From: Anastrepha obliqua
Lineage: Eukaryota > Arthropoda > Insecta > Diptera > Tephritidae
Direction of reading: 5' to 3'
Assembly (NCBI RefSeq): GCF_027943255.1
Contig: NC_072893.1
Location: forward strand, 32,510,001-32,574,000
Length of the DNA stretch: 64,000 bases
Positions within the stretch are counted from its first letter, which is position 1, and each line of letters starts with the position of its first letter. The translations under genes were made by a program, and so were the position numbers. Shown here piece by piece: positions 1 through 11,800 of the stretch. The notes beneath the pieces were generated by a model, which was not told the DNA's origin, searched no databases, and worked only from the letters and a program-made list of their open reading frames with translations.

Positions 1-345
1 TGGGTTTTTTCTCGAAAATTTGAAAAATATTTCCTGAGGCCGCCATATTGTTAATTTTGAAAAGAAAGCGTCGATAAGGGACCAGATTAACTATTTATAA
101 AACTAATTCTTCTTGTCCAATTGAGTTTAAATGAATCTCTAATGACTTGTGATGATCACCGCAAGGGACTTCTGGAGAAACGGGCTTCACACAAACAGCC
201 CACAAACCATTATTAGTTATTTTTTTTTAATTTGCTAAAGTCAAGTCGAAACATGATGTATTAATGATATGTTTTTATTTTTGTAAAATAAAGTAATTGA
301 CTAGCAAAAAACAATTATTTTTCGGGCCTGTAACTGTCCCTAACC
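1..345. mobile_element. MITE fragment (same family as 28800-29345)
   Basis: Blocks such as CCTGAGGCCGCCATATTG (38-55) and ACTTCTGGAGAAACG (168-182) recur at 29142-29345 in the same order. The right part ends near 327-342 with CTGTAACTGTCCCTAA, whose complement resembles the left end TTAAGGGCAGTCAG of the second copy. It is cut by the window start. Confidence 0.6.
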
Positions 346-1385
346 CCGTAAGAAGTAATAGCCATTTAATGATATGAGGCACAAGTCGTAGTTGAGTAAG
401 AGGGAGTTTGCAAACAATGGCAACACAAAGAAGATTCTAGGAGTGAGAGTCGATTTATAGATAGACACCATTATTTTTGGAACTTTTTTAAGCAGAACTT
501 GAGAGCAAAATTTGGAGTCGTGGCATCGTTAACCTCGTTTTTGCGAAAATAGTGCTGGAAATACGGAGTCATTTTTACCGACTTTTTGGGGATTAAGTTG
601 GTTATATGAACGATAGTGTTGACCATTGGTTTTTGTAAGATGGGATATCATGTCAAACAGTCAATATTTTTGGACACTACATATATTCGGCAATCGTGCT
701 GGAATTCAGGGTCAAAAAGCATCAACAGCGCGTTTGAAAGTTGTTTTTAAAATCATGAAATCATTGAAGAATTTGTATGGAGTCATTGATAAAAAAAAAT
801 AGTCATTAACCTACCTATAAACTATATAAAAATATTTATTCATTCCGCACCAGATATCTATCATATAAATCAAAGTTTCAAACTTTGTACAAGATTTGTA
901 AAAACTCGACTTTTTTTCATGAAAATTCTCAACTTTTTAATCAGAATTAAAAAAAAAAAAACTCAGTACTCAGTTTTATAGCCCATACAATTTTAGTTTG
1001 CAGGCGCAAGTTTGAAGTGGCTCAAAAATCTCGTTGATTTTTTATAATTGTTTCCCCCTGACGGTGTTGTGTATTTTCTCTACATTGGAATTTTGGTGAA
1101 AATTTGTTGAATTTTCATAAACCTAGCACATGAAAAATATTAGGGGTATGGTAAAAAGGTAAAGAAATTAACTATACAAGCACAAGTGTATGTATGTACA
1201 CACATTCCGTCGTTCAGAGTACAATTCGAAATTTTTCATTACCAGAGCCAGGTATCCAAAGATAAAAGGGCAACATACCCTATTACATACCATACCAAAT
1301 TTCAATTCAATAGTCTGGGGTATATACGATTTTAAGTGTAATGTTGCGAACGAAAAAATAAAAATCAGATGGCAATCAATTAAAA
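346..1385. other. No recognisable gene; AT-rich non-coding DNA
   Basis: Only short chance frames. Poly-A/T runs near 790 and 950. Nothing recognised. Confidence 0.5.
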
Positions 1386-1665
1386 TTAGGTTAGGTTAAG
1401 CTAAGTTGACCTGGTTGGCTGAAAGTCATCATATAGACCTAAGTAAGCTCTGAAGCTCTAACCGCGAGAGACATTCTAAAATCTCATATTGTAGAGCTCC
1501 TAAGCATTTCATTCGGCTTCTAGCTAATACAGGGCAAGAACATAAAAGATGTTCAAGAGTTTCCCTCTCTTCTAGTTCATTGCGAAATCTGCAGCTATCA
1601 TTGTTTGCAATTCCCATCTTGTATGCTAACAAATTGTGACCTAGGTGTACTGACCTACGATAGTT
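1386..1665 (-). pseudogene. Non-LTR retrotransposon ORF2 C-terminal fragment
   Basis: On the minus strand the peptide reads CRFRNELEERETLEHLLCSCPVLA, the cysteine/histidine-type motif found at the C-terminus of RNase H-bearing LINE polyproteins. The left border carries AATTAGGTTAGGTTA, so on the coding strand the fragment ends in a short TAACC-type tail, typical of some LINE 3' ends. Clade not determined. Confidence 0.65.
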
Positions 1666-1785
1666 CTGCTTTCCTTTCTAGACAGGGCTAGTACGAATTT
1701 GGCGCATTTGGGTGCCAATTGGGGATTTTGTACCTTCCAGTAAAAAGTATCAATTAAAGTGCAAAAAATAAAATAAAAATCAATT

Positions 1786-1990
1786 ACAATTATTCCTGCA
1801 CCGTATTCGCCTGATATGGCTCCATGTGACTTTTTCCTGTTTCCCAAGCTCAAGTTGCCGCTCCGTGGAAAACATTTTGAGACAATTGAAGTCATAAAAG
1901 AGAATTCGAAGAACACACTCGAGCTTGACTTGTTTACAGTAGCACAGAAAACAAACTATGTGACATATCACGCTGAAATTTGCCATGTAA
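1786..1990 (+). pseudogene. mariner-like transposase C-terminal fragment
   Basis: The reading frame has PDMAPCDFFLFPKLKLPLRG then FETIEVIKENSKNTLEL, the region around and after the last catalytic Asp of mariner transposases (consensus SPDLAPCDFFLFPKLK). No ATG-initiated complete gene; terminal repeats not found. A second, independent mariner with the same motif lies at 40384-41362. Confidence 0.75.
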
Positions 1991-3222
1991 GCTTATAACA
2001 GTCCTACCAAAAAACAAAAAATTTATTTTTGCCATATGCCACGGACCGTTTTATTGATAACGTCTCGTTTATATTTGAGCAGAAGTTATTCCTTGTAGTA
2101 CATAAATAGATTAATGGACATTATCAATTAATAATGACAATAATAATATAATACATTCCATAGGTATGCAAATTCGATTTTCTAAATATGCTGAAAGTAT
2201 CATTCGTTTTGCCATTTTCAGAGCCTAGTGATAACTATAAAAAAGAAGTTAAAGCAAAAAGCCGCCGAACGTCCTACTTCAGAATCATGGTTTCCCCACA
2301 TTCACACATTTTGTCTCGAAAAAATGTTGCAGTTTTGCATTTTCATCACATAGAAACTTGCGACAGTCATTTTGACTGGTATTGGCCTAGGTGTCAATAA
2401 CAAAAAGTATATTTGTTACGAATATTTATAAAATAATATAAAGTCCATAAAACTGATTCTTTAGTTATAGGCGCAAAAGCCAGGATATCATTGCGGAAAG
2501 AAATTGTTCATGCAGCAAGAATTTTGACTGGTCAGGTAAATTGGTGTTAATCATTATGCTCCAACAAAAAAATAAAAATCGAAAGCTGAGTATTAATCTT
2601 GAATGGAAATATAAAAATCGAATCATAATCAATCTTTGATCAAAAATATTAAAATCACGACGGAATCATTAGTCACGAATGAAAAAATAAAAGTAAAAAA
2701 TAATCACTTTTAATCTAAAAGGAAAACAATAAGAAATTTTTGATTATGCATAAACAATAAAGATAAAATAATTTTAATTCAATGTAGATCAATACTTTTT
2801 AGCTTATAATGGTTAGTTCCTGTAAATTAGCTGAATAAACCTCTAGCTTAGAGCGAAATTCGATTCTCCTTTTTGTATGCCAAAAGTTACAGAATTAAAA
2901 AGGCATCTAAAATTGCAATACGAAATCAATAGTTTTTTATGTAAAACGGCATGCTGAGTTGCTAAGGCCAACTAACCTTTATTTAGATAAATTGTACAGA
3001 AAACCACTTTAGGAGCTAGTCGTTGTTATTGTAAAAGCATAAGCAATACACATTCAAATTTGGGGAATGCTGCTAAAGTGACAGTTTTTTCCCCGGATAC
3101 AGTCGTGGAAACGAGTAGTACGGATATCTAAGTCTCATAAGAAGCAACATTTTAATGTTAACGAAGACTTGAAATTCAGTATGAGTTTTTTTATACTCTC
3201 ATAGCGCAAATTATTCGACAGT
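1991..3222. other. Non-coding DNA, nothing recognised
   Basis: AT-rich. The first 100 bases may be the decayed end of the mariner fragment. No convincing coding frame. Confidence 0.45.
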
Positions 3223-3512
3223 TTAAACTGTCCGAGAGCTTTTTTGTAATACTCGCCCATAAGACGACGGAAAATTAGGTGAAGTTCTAAAACGTTTATG
3301 AGGATGAAAACTTGAACTAAACATTTAAACTGATTTATTTAGATATGAATTCAATATATTTACTTGATTTATAATTTTATATGATCAACAAACCAGAGAT
3401 GTACAAAGTTGCAATATTTGTTAGAGAAAACTACAGCGATGATAAATAAATGAAATGAAAACTGAATTTTTTTCATGCCCCGTAGTGGGGCCTTTCGGCC
3501 GCTAAGGGTTAA
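3223..3512. mobile_element. TTAA-flanked MITE, family A copy 1
   Basis: Bounded by TTAA at 3223-3226 and 3509-3512. The right end is CGGCCGCTAAGGG-TTAA, and the body (for example ATACTCGCCCATAAG, ATATGATCAACAAA) is the reverse complement of 32500-32771. No transposase. TTAA target choice is typical of piggyBac-type elements; family assignment is inference. Confidence 0.75.
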
Positions 3513-3650
3513 CATAAAAAATTTATAAACGCCCGAAATTAAAAAAAAATAAAGCAGCATCTATGTAAATCAATAAACCTTGTAATAAAGCACGCGAACA
3601 CACCATTCACCACCGAAGAAACGAATTGGTCTCAAAAGGAATCTTATGTA

Positions 3651-3892
3651 AAGAGTGATCAAATTGGAGCTACTTTTACCAATAGGAGTTATTTTTTTTT
3701 AAACAGATCACGCGTGAATACTGTCAAACTAAATACATAATTTTTTTCATGCCCGTATTTAAAAGGGCTTGTCTTGAAAAAATAAATGTCATGAATGGTT
3801 CTATACAAAAATAATGAAGATATCCCAATGAATTTGAATTTTCGTTATTTTATTTTAATTTAAAATCCGACACCTCTAAATTGATCACCCTT
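3651..3892. mobile_element. 242-bp TA-flanked MITE
   Basis: Ends AAGAGTGATCAAATT and AATTGATCACCCTT are inverted copies, each bordered by TA (3649-3650, 3893-3894), the Tc1/mariner target signature. The interior is non-coding. Confidence 0.75.
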
Positions 3893-4439
3893 TAATTTGC
3901 GCAAAGCCCCCTTTTCTCTTGTTCAATGCGACCTATAAATTACACGATTTGCCCGCATTTTCACAAATATACATACATATATTGTACAAAAAAACACATC
4001 TATTTAAAAAAAAGTTTTCCAATTTTCTTTTGACTCTGATTCATGCCCCTTTTCGGCACATCTTTTTTATTTAAATTAATTAAACTAAAGACAGTAATAA
4101 CAAAGAGCTTTTGTAATGAATTATGGTGTAGTGATTTACATTTGTAAACGAAATTAAATTAAAAAATAAGCATATAAATTATTGTTGGCTTCAAAATATA
4201 ATGTAATATACCTTGCAAGCAACAAATAGATTTAGGATCAGTTTTTCAGTGCATGTTTCAACCTGGTTTGCAGTTAAACTAAGTTTTCAAGTTGAGTCTT
4301 ATCGGGTTGAGCTTAGTTATAAACTCGCACGAAAAAATGGTCCTTACTATTTTACCACATAAGCGAGGAAAATCGGAGGACTAACTACTGCGATTCTGCC
4401 TCGTTTGCTGGTGATGATTTCGGTTTCGTCCTTTGCGTT

Positions 4440-5140
4440 GTTTTTTTTTTTTCTAACTTTTACTCTCTTTTCTCACAAATATATAAATACACATAAAAAG
4501 AAATGTGCACTATTAAACAATTTAAGTATAATTTACAACTTTTATTTGATATTTAAGTTTCGAAATGTTTTCGTCATTTAGTTTTTATTTTAACCTTAAC
4601 TTCAGTTTTATTTTCTATTACTTAACTTCCAATATGTTTTCTCATTTCATAATTTTCTACGGAGCCAAGGTATCAAAAGCATTTGCTACTCCTTTCCACA
4701 CTCCTCATCATCATCTATAGTACAGTAGCATACAAACTTAGAAACAAATTCATTTTAAATTTAAAATTGTATTTAAAACATTTGATGCAAATTATTTTTG
4801 CTTTCACTTTGTAGTGGGTCCATTCACTTAAGGTTTTTGCGAAAATCACCACGGCCTTTTACATTTTGACTGCCGTTTGCAATTTCCACAAATTCCATTA
4901 CACATCATTACACATGAAGTTGAATAGCATTTACACAACTAAAATGCACCTATTCTTATCTTATATCTCATCTAATTTTAAATAGAAAGATATATAAATT
5001 TAATTACAAAAAAGTATTTTCTCCTTTTCACTTTTCCATTCTTGCATTTTTTGTTTGTTTTTGTTTTTTGTTTTTTTTTTTCTTCAAAAAATTAGTTCAG
5101 TCGAAAAATTAGTGCAATGCTAATTCTTCGCCGAATCAGG
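4440..5140 (-). other. CrebB: Probable CrebB 3' untranslated region
   Basis: AT-rich sequence with no long coding frame downstream of the extended reading frame on the minus strand. Several AATAAA matches exist on that strand (complement of 4541-4546 and 4584-4589, for example), preceded by T-rich tracts on the plus strand at 5040-5090. Where cleavage occurs cannot be told. Confidence 0.35.
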
Positions 5141-5656
5141 TTAACAATTTGTGGGAGGTCTAGCGGGCACAAAAACAACGGTGGCGGCGGTGGCATTCAC
5201 GGCAGTGGCAGCGGCAGCATTCACATTCGCAACTACAAGGCGACGCACAATAGTTGTTGTTGTTGCTGTTGCCGCTGTAGACGAAGTGGTTTCCAGATGC
5301 ACCACTTGCATTTGACAATTATTGGCTGGATCATTTTCTTCAACTTTAACACTTTCCGATGCAGCATCCTCCTCGTAAAGGTTGCTATCATCGTCGTCAA
5401 CATAAGTTAACCCATCAAGTATTGTAGTATTCTCAGTAGTAAGTCCTTCCGTTTCAACTATTGGATTGAGATTAATAATTCCTCTGGCAACAACAGTTTC
5501 AAAGTTATCAGTTCCTATGGTCGCAGCAACAGCCAAATTCCCTGCACTTACTGCCTCAATTTTATCGACATTGCCGTCGTCGTTGTCTTCATAATCAGCC
5601 GAAGCCGCCACCTTCGCCTCAACCGCATGGTCGTCCTCGTCGTCCTCCTGCCTTTC
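5141..5656 (-). CDS. In-frame 171-codon extension beyond the CrebB UGA stop (candidate readthrough or alternative C-terminus)
   Basis: Immediately after the CrebB TGA, in the same frame and exon, 171 sense codons run to a TAA. There is no ATG close to the start, so an independent protein is unlikely. Composition is protein-like: acidic first part (QEDDEDD, YEDNDDG), a middle with NLNPIVETEG and GLTYVDDDDSNLYEED, then Glu/Thr/Ala/Val-rich stretches (TAATATTTT, NAAAATAVNATAATVV), ending RPPTNC. Codon choice is GC-richer than the surrounding AT-rich DNA and C/G are frequent at third positions near both ends. Stop-codon readthrough is a known feature of many fly regulatory genes; the base after UGA here is G, not the favoured C. 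Alternatives are an unseen splice form that bypasses the stop. No fold recognised. Confidence 0.62.
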   Translation of the reverse strand, partial: ERQEDDEDDHAVEAKVAASADYEDNDDGNVDKIEAVSAGNLAVAATIGTDNFETVVARGIINLNPIVETEGLTTENTTILDGLTYVDDDDSNLYEEDAASESVKVEENDPANNCQMQVVHLETTSSTAATATTTTIVRRLVVANVNAAAATAVNATAATVVFVPARPPTNC

Positions 5657-5865
5657 TCAATCGATCTTCGTTTGACAATAGAGCTCTTTGAGTGACTTCA
5701 ATTCTTCAATGAGCGCTTTATTTTGGTTCTCAAGCACCGCCACACGATTTTCCAGGCACTTTATGTATTCCTTCTTTTTACGCCGACACTCGCGCGCTGC
5801 CTCACGATTTTTCTGTAAACGTATCTCTCGCTTTCGCGTTTGATCTTCAGCTATGCCACTATTAT
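5657..5865 (-). CDS. CrebB: CrebB coding exon 5 (bZIP domain and UGA stop)
   Basis: Residues 233-301. Acceptor TTTCTACAG. Basic region 243-264 carries the NREAARECRRKKKEY signature (Asn252, Arg260) that contacts CRE DNA; leucine-zipper leucines at 270, 277, 284 and 291. It ends CQTKID then TGA, the same end point as Drosophila CrebB (CQTKND), so this stop is the conserved one. See the in-frame extension beyond it. Confidence 0.96.
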
Positions 5866-8800
5866 CTGTAGAAAGCAAGAACAAGAAAAAATGTTTCATT
5901 TACTTTAAAAATGTTCAATAAAGATCGTGCAACGATCATTACAAAAACAAACGATTGTATATTATACGAATAATTGGAAACGTTCTTTACTAGTATTATA
6001 TGGAATCCTATGAGGTATGTAAAATGTTGGCGCGTTGTCCGGCGGCAATTGTATTAGTGTGCCACTTGTACTGCCCACCGTGCCCGGTAACGTAGGTAAT
6101 CCACCAGTATCTGACATTTGCAAAGTCGCTCCACCTTTATTGTTCGTTATCACATACGATCAGATCAGTTCGGTTCAGTTCAGTTTATTTCAGATAAATA
6201 ATCATTTTCAGCACAATCGATAAATGTAGTGAAAATCAATTAATTATACCGATTTCATCATCGCCAGTAATTCGTTTTATTTCAAATCACATTTTCGCAT
6301 TCGATATTTTTATTTGTGTGTGTTTGGCAATCAAAGAGTGTCGGGAATTGTTGAAAAGTAGCAACATGTCGCATAGTCATGATTGCAGAATTTGATTGTA
6401 CAGGGTTGGATATTGCATCGAGAGTTGAGAAGAGGCGAAGTTGAAGTGTTGGAGTAGGATTTTTTGAAAAGGCGAGAATAAGATCAATAACAAATTATTA
6501 ACTTACTGACTGACATAAAAAAAACGATTCTAACACTTTTTGTGCAAACCTATATACACGAATTTATGAATTGTATGTATTGCACATTACATATGAAGAT
6601 TTTTATTGTTTTAGGTACGTTTATGAGAGTATGCAGTATGTTTAAAAAAGCCTTAAATTTAATGTTAGTGCTTTCCTATGAATATAGGTTGTTTGTTTAG
6701 AATTGGTTGAATTGAACATTTCGATATTTAGTGAATGGTTACATTCGATGCGGTGATGACAGCAAATTTATCGATTTCAGCAATAGGCAATAAGTTGAAT
6801 TCACAAAGAATTTACAGAGCGCAAAACACACACATGACAGACAAAGACAGAGACAAAAATAGAGATATTATGGGAGACAAGCGAAAGAGGGAGAGAGAGA
6901 GAGTAGTAGTATGATAGGCGTGGCGATTAGAGAGACGTAGTACATACAAACATATATTTACTCATATATGAAGAAACAAGGACAGGCATTTTTAACGCTT
7001 TTCATTTTCATTATCATTGAAACAGAGTTTAATTACAAAGAGTAATAGACCAACATTGACAAAAAATGAGCGCATATCTAATAGTAATTGTGCTTCTTAG
7101 AGAAGAGAGAGTGTGAGACGAGAGCGGTATTAGGCAAAATATAGAGATGCAACGAGACGTAAAATGGTACAATGAAGAGAATGTTAAATTTTGTTGTTAT
7201 CACACAATGCCATTTCAGTGTCTTATTCAAATATAAAGTGATTTAAAAAAAAATGTTGTGTTACAAATAAGGTAGTATGCAATGCGTTGGCTTCCCAAAA
7301 GAAACGAAGCCAATTTTTATGAAATAACTGACCGCAATAATCAAGATATGCCGATACTGTTTAATGTTAAAAAGAAGCAAGTACATTTGAAAAATTTAAC
7401 AGTGCAGCGTTGACTGCACGCTCTCTCTTCTCTCTGCTCGCTACGCCTAAATATGCATATTAGGCCACTCTCGCTTGTAGTTGTGTTCAAGACTGTGTAG
7501 ATATATTCTATTAGCGATTAACCCTTCTGCATCACCGCTCGAAATGGGTGATGTACTCAAATAATACCTTGCGTCGGCAAGACTTTCACTGTTTGTTCCG
7601 ATGAAAAAGAATGTTACAGGATTACTAAAATTATCTATTTCGCTCAAACTTTAACCAAAAAAAATTTATTGCGGATTATTCCGTTCTTGGTGATAAGAGA
7701 GAGCTTTTGTTCGCACGGACTCTTCGCTCTTGGTGATAAGAGAAGCTCCTCTCTCTTCGCGGATTATTACGAATGATGCAAAAGGGTTAATATTAAATAT
7801 TTGACAAAATATATTTATTAAATTACTTAATGTTTGACGGTACTTTTATTTATTTAAAATGATTAAAAAAACACACTATTACAAAATAATTTGAAAAAGA
7901 TTAACCAAAAAAAGTTTTTTGTTTCAACAGGACGGGCACAATGAGAAGCTTACAAAGCGTAATTTGTTCGCCGGCAGAGAATTGCTTCTCAATTGCTTAC
8001 GTAGTAAAAAATCACGATGTACAGAATGCAGAGGTGTGACACACAGCAGCCCGCTAACCGTCTCTCAGCGATTTTAAAGGAATCAGCTGATTGGCTGATC
8101 TAAGCGCGGTTATGACATCGATTTGTTTACGAAAGAACTGAGATTGCGGTGGTGATATACGAAAAAAAATCAACGCAACCACTGCTTATGTTACTTGATT
8201 GCCCTCGGAACAACGACTAATTGGACGAATGTGTAATTACGTGTTAAAGAAGCGGGCAGAACTTACTGTCGAGTACCCGGTGACGTGACAGTAGAAATTA
8301 TTCTTACAATTTTGCTGCGACAGTCAAACCTGGTTTACAGTATGAACTATATTTTTATTGTATAAATTTAGATTTAAAAATTAGTAAGTAAATAGCCAAA
8401 ATTTGTCGATAGTAAAACTTGTACATACTCGCACGCAATATTAAGAAGACTGATTCCACAACAATTGGCGCATATTGCAGCATAACGGTTTCCATAGATT
8501 ATTCTGAGCTGGCAAATACAAAACTGCACATCTTTCATCGAGATCAAATGGATCCGAATAAAATCACGAGTGCTTCCGTTACAGATATACTGAAATTTGT
8601 CTGCAAGGCGAAAATTACTGAAAAAATGTGGCTTTCAACCAGGCCAACAACATCCCTGCCTTAGGCTGGGAACATCTAGATTAAATATACATAAACTGAT
8701 GTAATAAATTTAATCAGGGAAGTTTCCGCAATATACACCTCTGTGAATAACCCCACCCCCATACCATCTAAATGTATAATTTATCAAGGAATAATAAAAA

Positions 8801-11800
8801 AAATACATTTAATGGTAGTAGTTCCGGTCAATAGGACTAGTATTAACTACTTATACACAGAGTAGTAGAACACAAAAGATCTTTAAGGTCGAAGTGTCTG
8901 GCGGCTTGATTGGCGATTTTCAGTTGAACGACCCGGGCGAACACGCATTGGTGTTGTATGTTCATTATGTACCGCACCAGTCGACTCAAATTTATCAACC
9001 AAATTTTTAATAACGGACTGAGAAAAAAAATACCCGTCCACATGCATTTATGCACCAACGATAATGATTGAAAGGAATCAACTAACTATTTTTGCAAATT
9101 CTCGTTTTCGTCGTAAAATTGAAAAGATGTGCGAAATCAGTTGAAGGAATATTATAATAAAGCATAAATAACATTCATGATTTTTTTCACCAAAATGCAT
9201 CGACATAAATTCCAATAAAAAGTTGTTTATGTTTGTTTTATATTGAAAAAAGTTTTAAAAAACATTAAAAAAACGCACGTATCATCTATCGACTTCCATC
9301 GTTTGTCTGTGTTGTGTTTGTTTAGAATAGTTTACGCGTCTGGTAAAAATTTCGTTTACGTGAAAGAGACTTTGCAAAGTCAGCAGCATTAGGATTAGGC
9401 CGACAACAAATTCGTATGTTTTTTCTGTTGTGTTTGACTACAGTGAGCTCTCTTCTCTTCAGTTGTATGTACAATGAAATCACAAACATACATACAAACA
9501 AATAAACAAGCGCTAAAAGAATTTTTAAAGATGACTGACCCACTCAAAGTGGGATGAAAAATGCATAGCCATGATAACAGCCTATGATGATATGGTTACT
9601 AATATTTACTGTAGTGTGTAATTAATAAGAAATATAATATTTACAAGATATAAAAATAAATATTTAAAAAGAAAATTTTACTGCATAAATAATGGTGTAT
9701 GATGACCCAGTGAGGTTGAGCAATGCAAATGCTTATATGAATAAGATTGTGGTGATAAAATGATGACGAGATGACACTAAAATACATTAACGCACACACA
9801 TACAAATGCACAAGTATTTGTGAGAATGTATGTTTGTTACACGAATGCGAACATGATGATCATGGAATATGTTTTATTTTTTGCGAATTCGTAGTGATGT
9901 TGGCGATTGTGATGATCGTGACGTACGGTACGAGCAAAAAGGTAGGCAGCGCTGGTGGATTTAGCGATGACTAGGATGATGATGATGCAAGTCACGCAGT
10001 ATACAATAGATAGTAACTCACTTATATTGCAATACAATATAATACAATAATACATAAACACACAAATGAATTTTGTGTTAGTTTTATAATCATTATTTTA
10101 TTTATTTTAAATGTAAAAATATAAAATAAAACTAATTTGGCAAAGTGTATAAAAAAATTGTATGTAGTGTTTCAATCAGAATGCAGAGTATTTCAAGTTC
10201 GAGTTTCTTTTTTAAATTCTGTTGAATTCTAAATGCAACTCTGCAAACCAATCCTACTCTCTTGTACTTCACTTACATGGAACTTTATACTTGTAATCTA
10301 TGGATAAGTTCGTGCGGTTTTACAACAGATGGCGTAACTTGATTATTATTCCATCGATCCACATTTCCAAACATTCATTGGAGAGCTACTGTCGTAAGGC
10401 ACAAACGTCAGTATAAGTTTTTTATTTGAAGCGTAAACAACAATATTTTTACCACACTTGAAAATGTCGAATTTCGTGCCAAATAATGTGTTTTTGCGGG
10501 GAATTCTTTAATATGAAGAAAAAAGCAGCCGAAAGTCATCGTATCTTGGTGGAAGTTTATGGTGAGCATGCTCTAGCTGAGCGAACGTGCCAGAAGTGGT
10601 TTGCACGCTTTAAAAGTGGTGATTTTGGCCGCGCCGCCAAAGTTCATGGATACCGAATTGGAGGAATTGCTCGATCAAGATCCGGCTCAAACGCAAGAAG
10701 AGGTTGCAAAAACTTTGGGAGTTGATCAATCAACCATTTCCAAACGTTTAAAAGCCATGGGAATGATCCGAAATTCAAATTTCGAAAAAAAACCGCACGA
10801 ACTTATTCATAGACCTATACAATTATACGTTAGATAGTATCTCAATATAACTCACATCCGCATACAGAGCACATGCAGGCGGCAAAATACGTTCTTCGAT
10901 ATTTGAAGAAAACCCCTTAAATTCAATTGAAGCACATATTTTGAATGGGGAGGAGACTCATTATTTGACCACATCCTACAATTTATGAATGATAATCTCG
11001 TAAAGTATCCATCAAACAATTTAAAGTTTATGCTCATTGTCAAGGTAACATTTCACACTATAAAATTTCTTTTGCTGTTTGTTCCATTCAGTTGGAAGTC
11101 AACAAAGGGAAAATTCGGTACATTTTACAGTTTTTCTTTGCTAAAGGCGAAAATGCAAGCCAGACCGCTGAAATTGTGCAATTACGTGCAATTTTGGTTT
11201 CGGCGATTCCATTCAGGCATTTTTGATGTTAAAGAAAATATCGATAATGTCGATGAAATCACAGAAATAATCGAAGTTGACCGGTATGTTAGCAGACGTA
11301 GCATCGCCTAGGAGCTAAAGATCGGTCATAAAACAGTTTAAAACCATTTGCGCAAAAATTTTACGCAAAAATAATGGATTTCTTTTTCCGCAAACTAATA
11401 TTTTCGATGACATTTGGACTTTATCTCGAGTATTTCGGGCTGAATGTTATGTTATTTATACAAATCACGTTCATCAAACAAAGCGGTTAAAATGGACAAT
11501 TTTGGACGTCTGGGTGAAACCACATTCGGACATACATAATTGGCGCGTACACCCTTTCTGGGTGTTTGGCCGAGCTCCTCCTTCTATTTGTGACGTGCGT
11601 CTTGATGTTGTTCCACAAATGGAGGGACTTACAGTTTCAAGCCGACTCCGAACGGCAGATATTTTTTATGAGCAGCTTTTTCATGGCAGAAATACACTCG
11701 GAGGTTTGCCATTGCCTGCCGAGAAGCGACCGCTATTAAAAACAACTTTTCCTTCATTTTGGTGTTTCTCCGAGATTCGAATCTACGCTCCCTCTGAATT

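Noticed and set aside
1386..1400. TTAGGTTAGGTTA as an insect telomere repeat
   Set aside because: Only two units, located at the 3' border of a LINE fragment; flies lack TTAGG telomeres, so a LINE tail is the simpler reading.
5117..5410. Plus-strand frame of 97 codons with GGGGG and CCCCCC runs
   Set aside because: Mirror of the Ala/Thr-rich codons of the minus-strand CrebB extension; no other support.
5657..5659. UGA as a selenocysteine codon
   Set aside because: CREB proteins are not selenoproteins and no SECIS-like structure was recognised; simple readthrough or alternative RNA processing is more plausible.
8419..8664. 81-codon frame as a small gene in the CrebB intron
   Set aside because: No recognisable motif, no splice context, and length within chance expectation.
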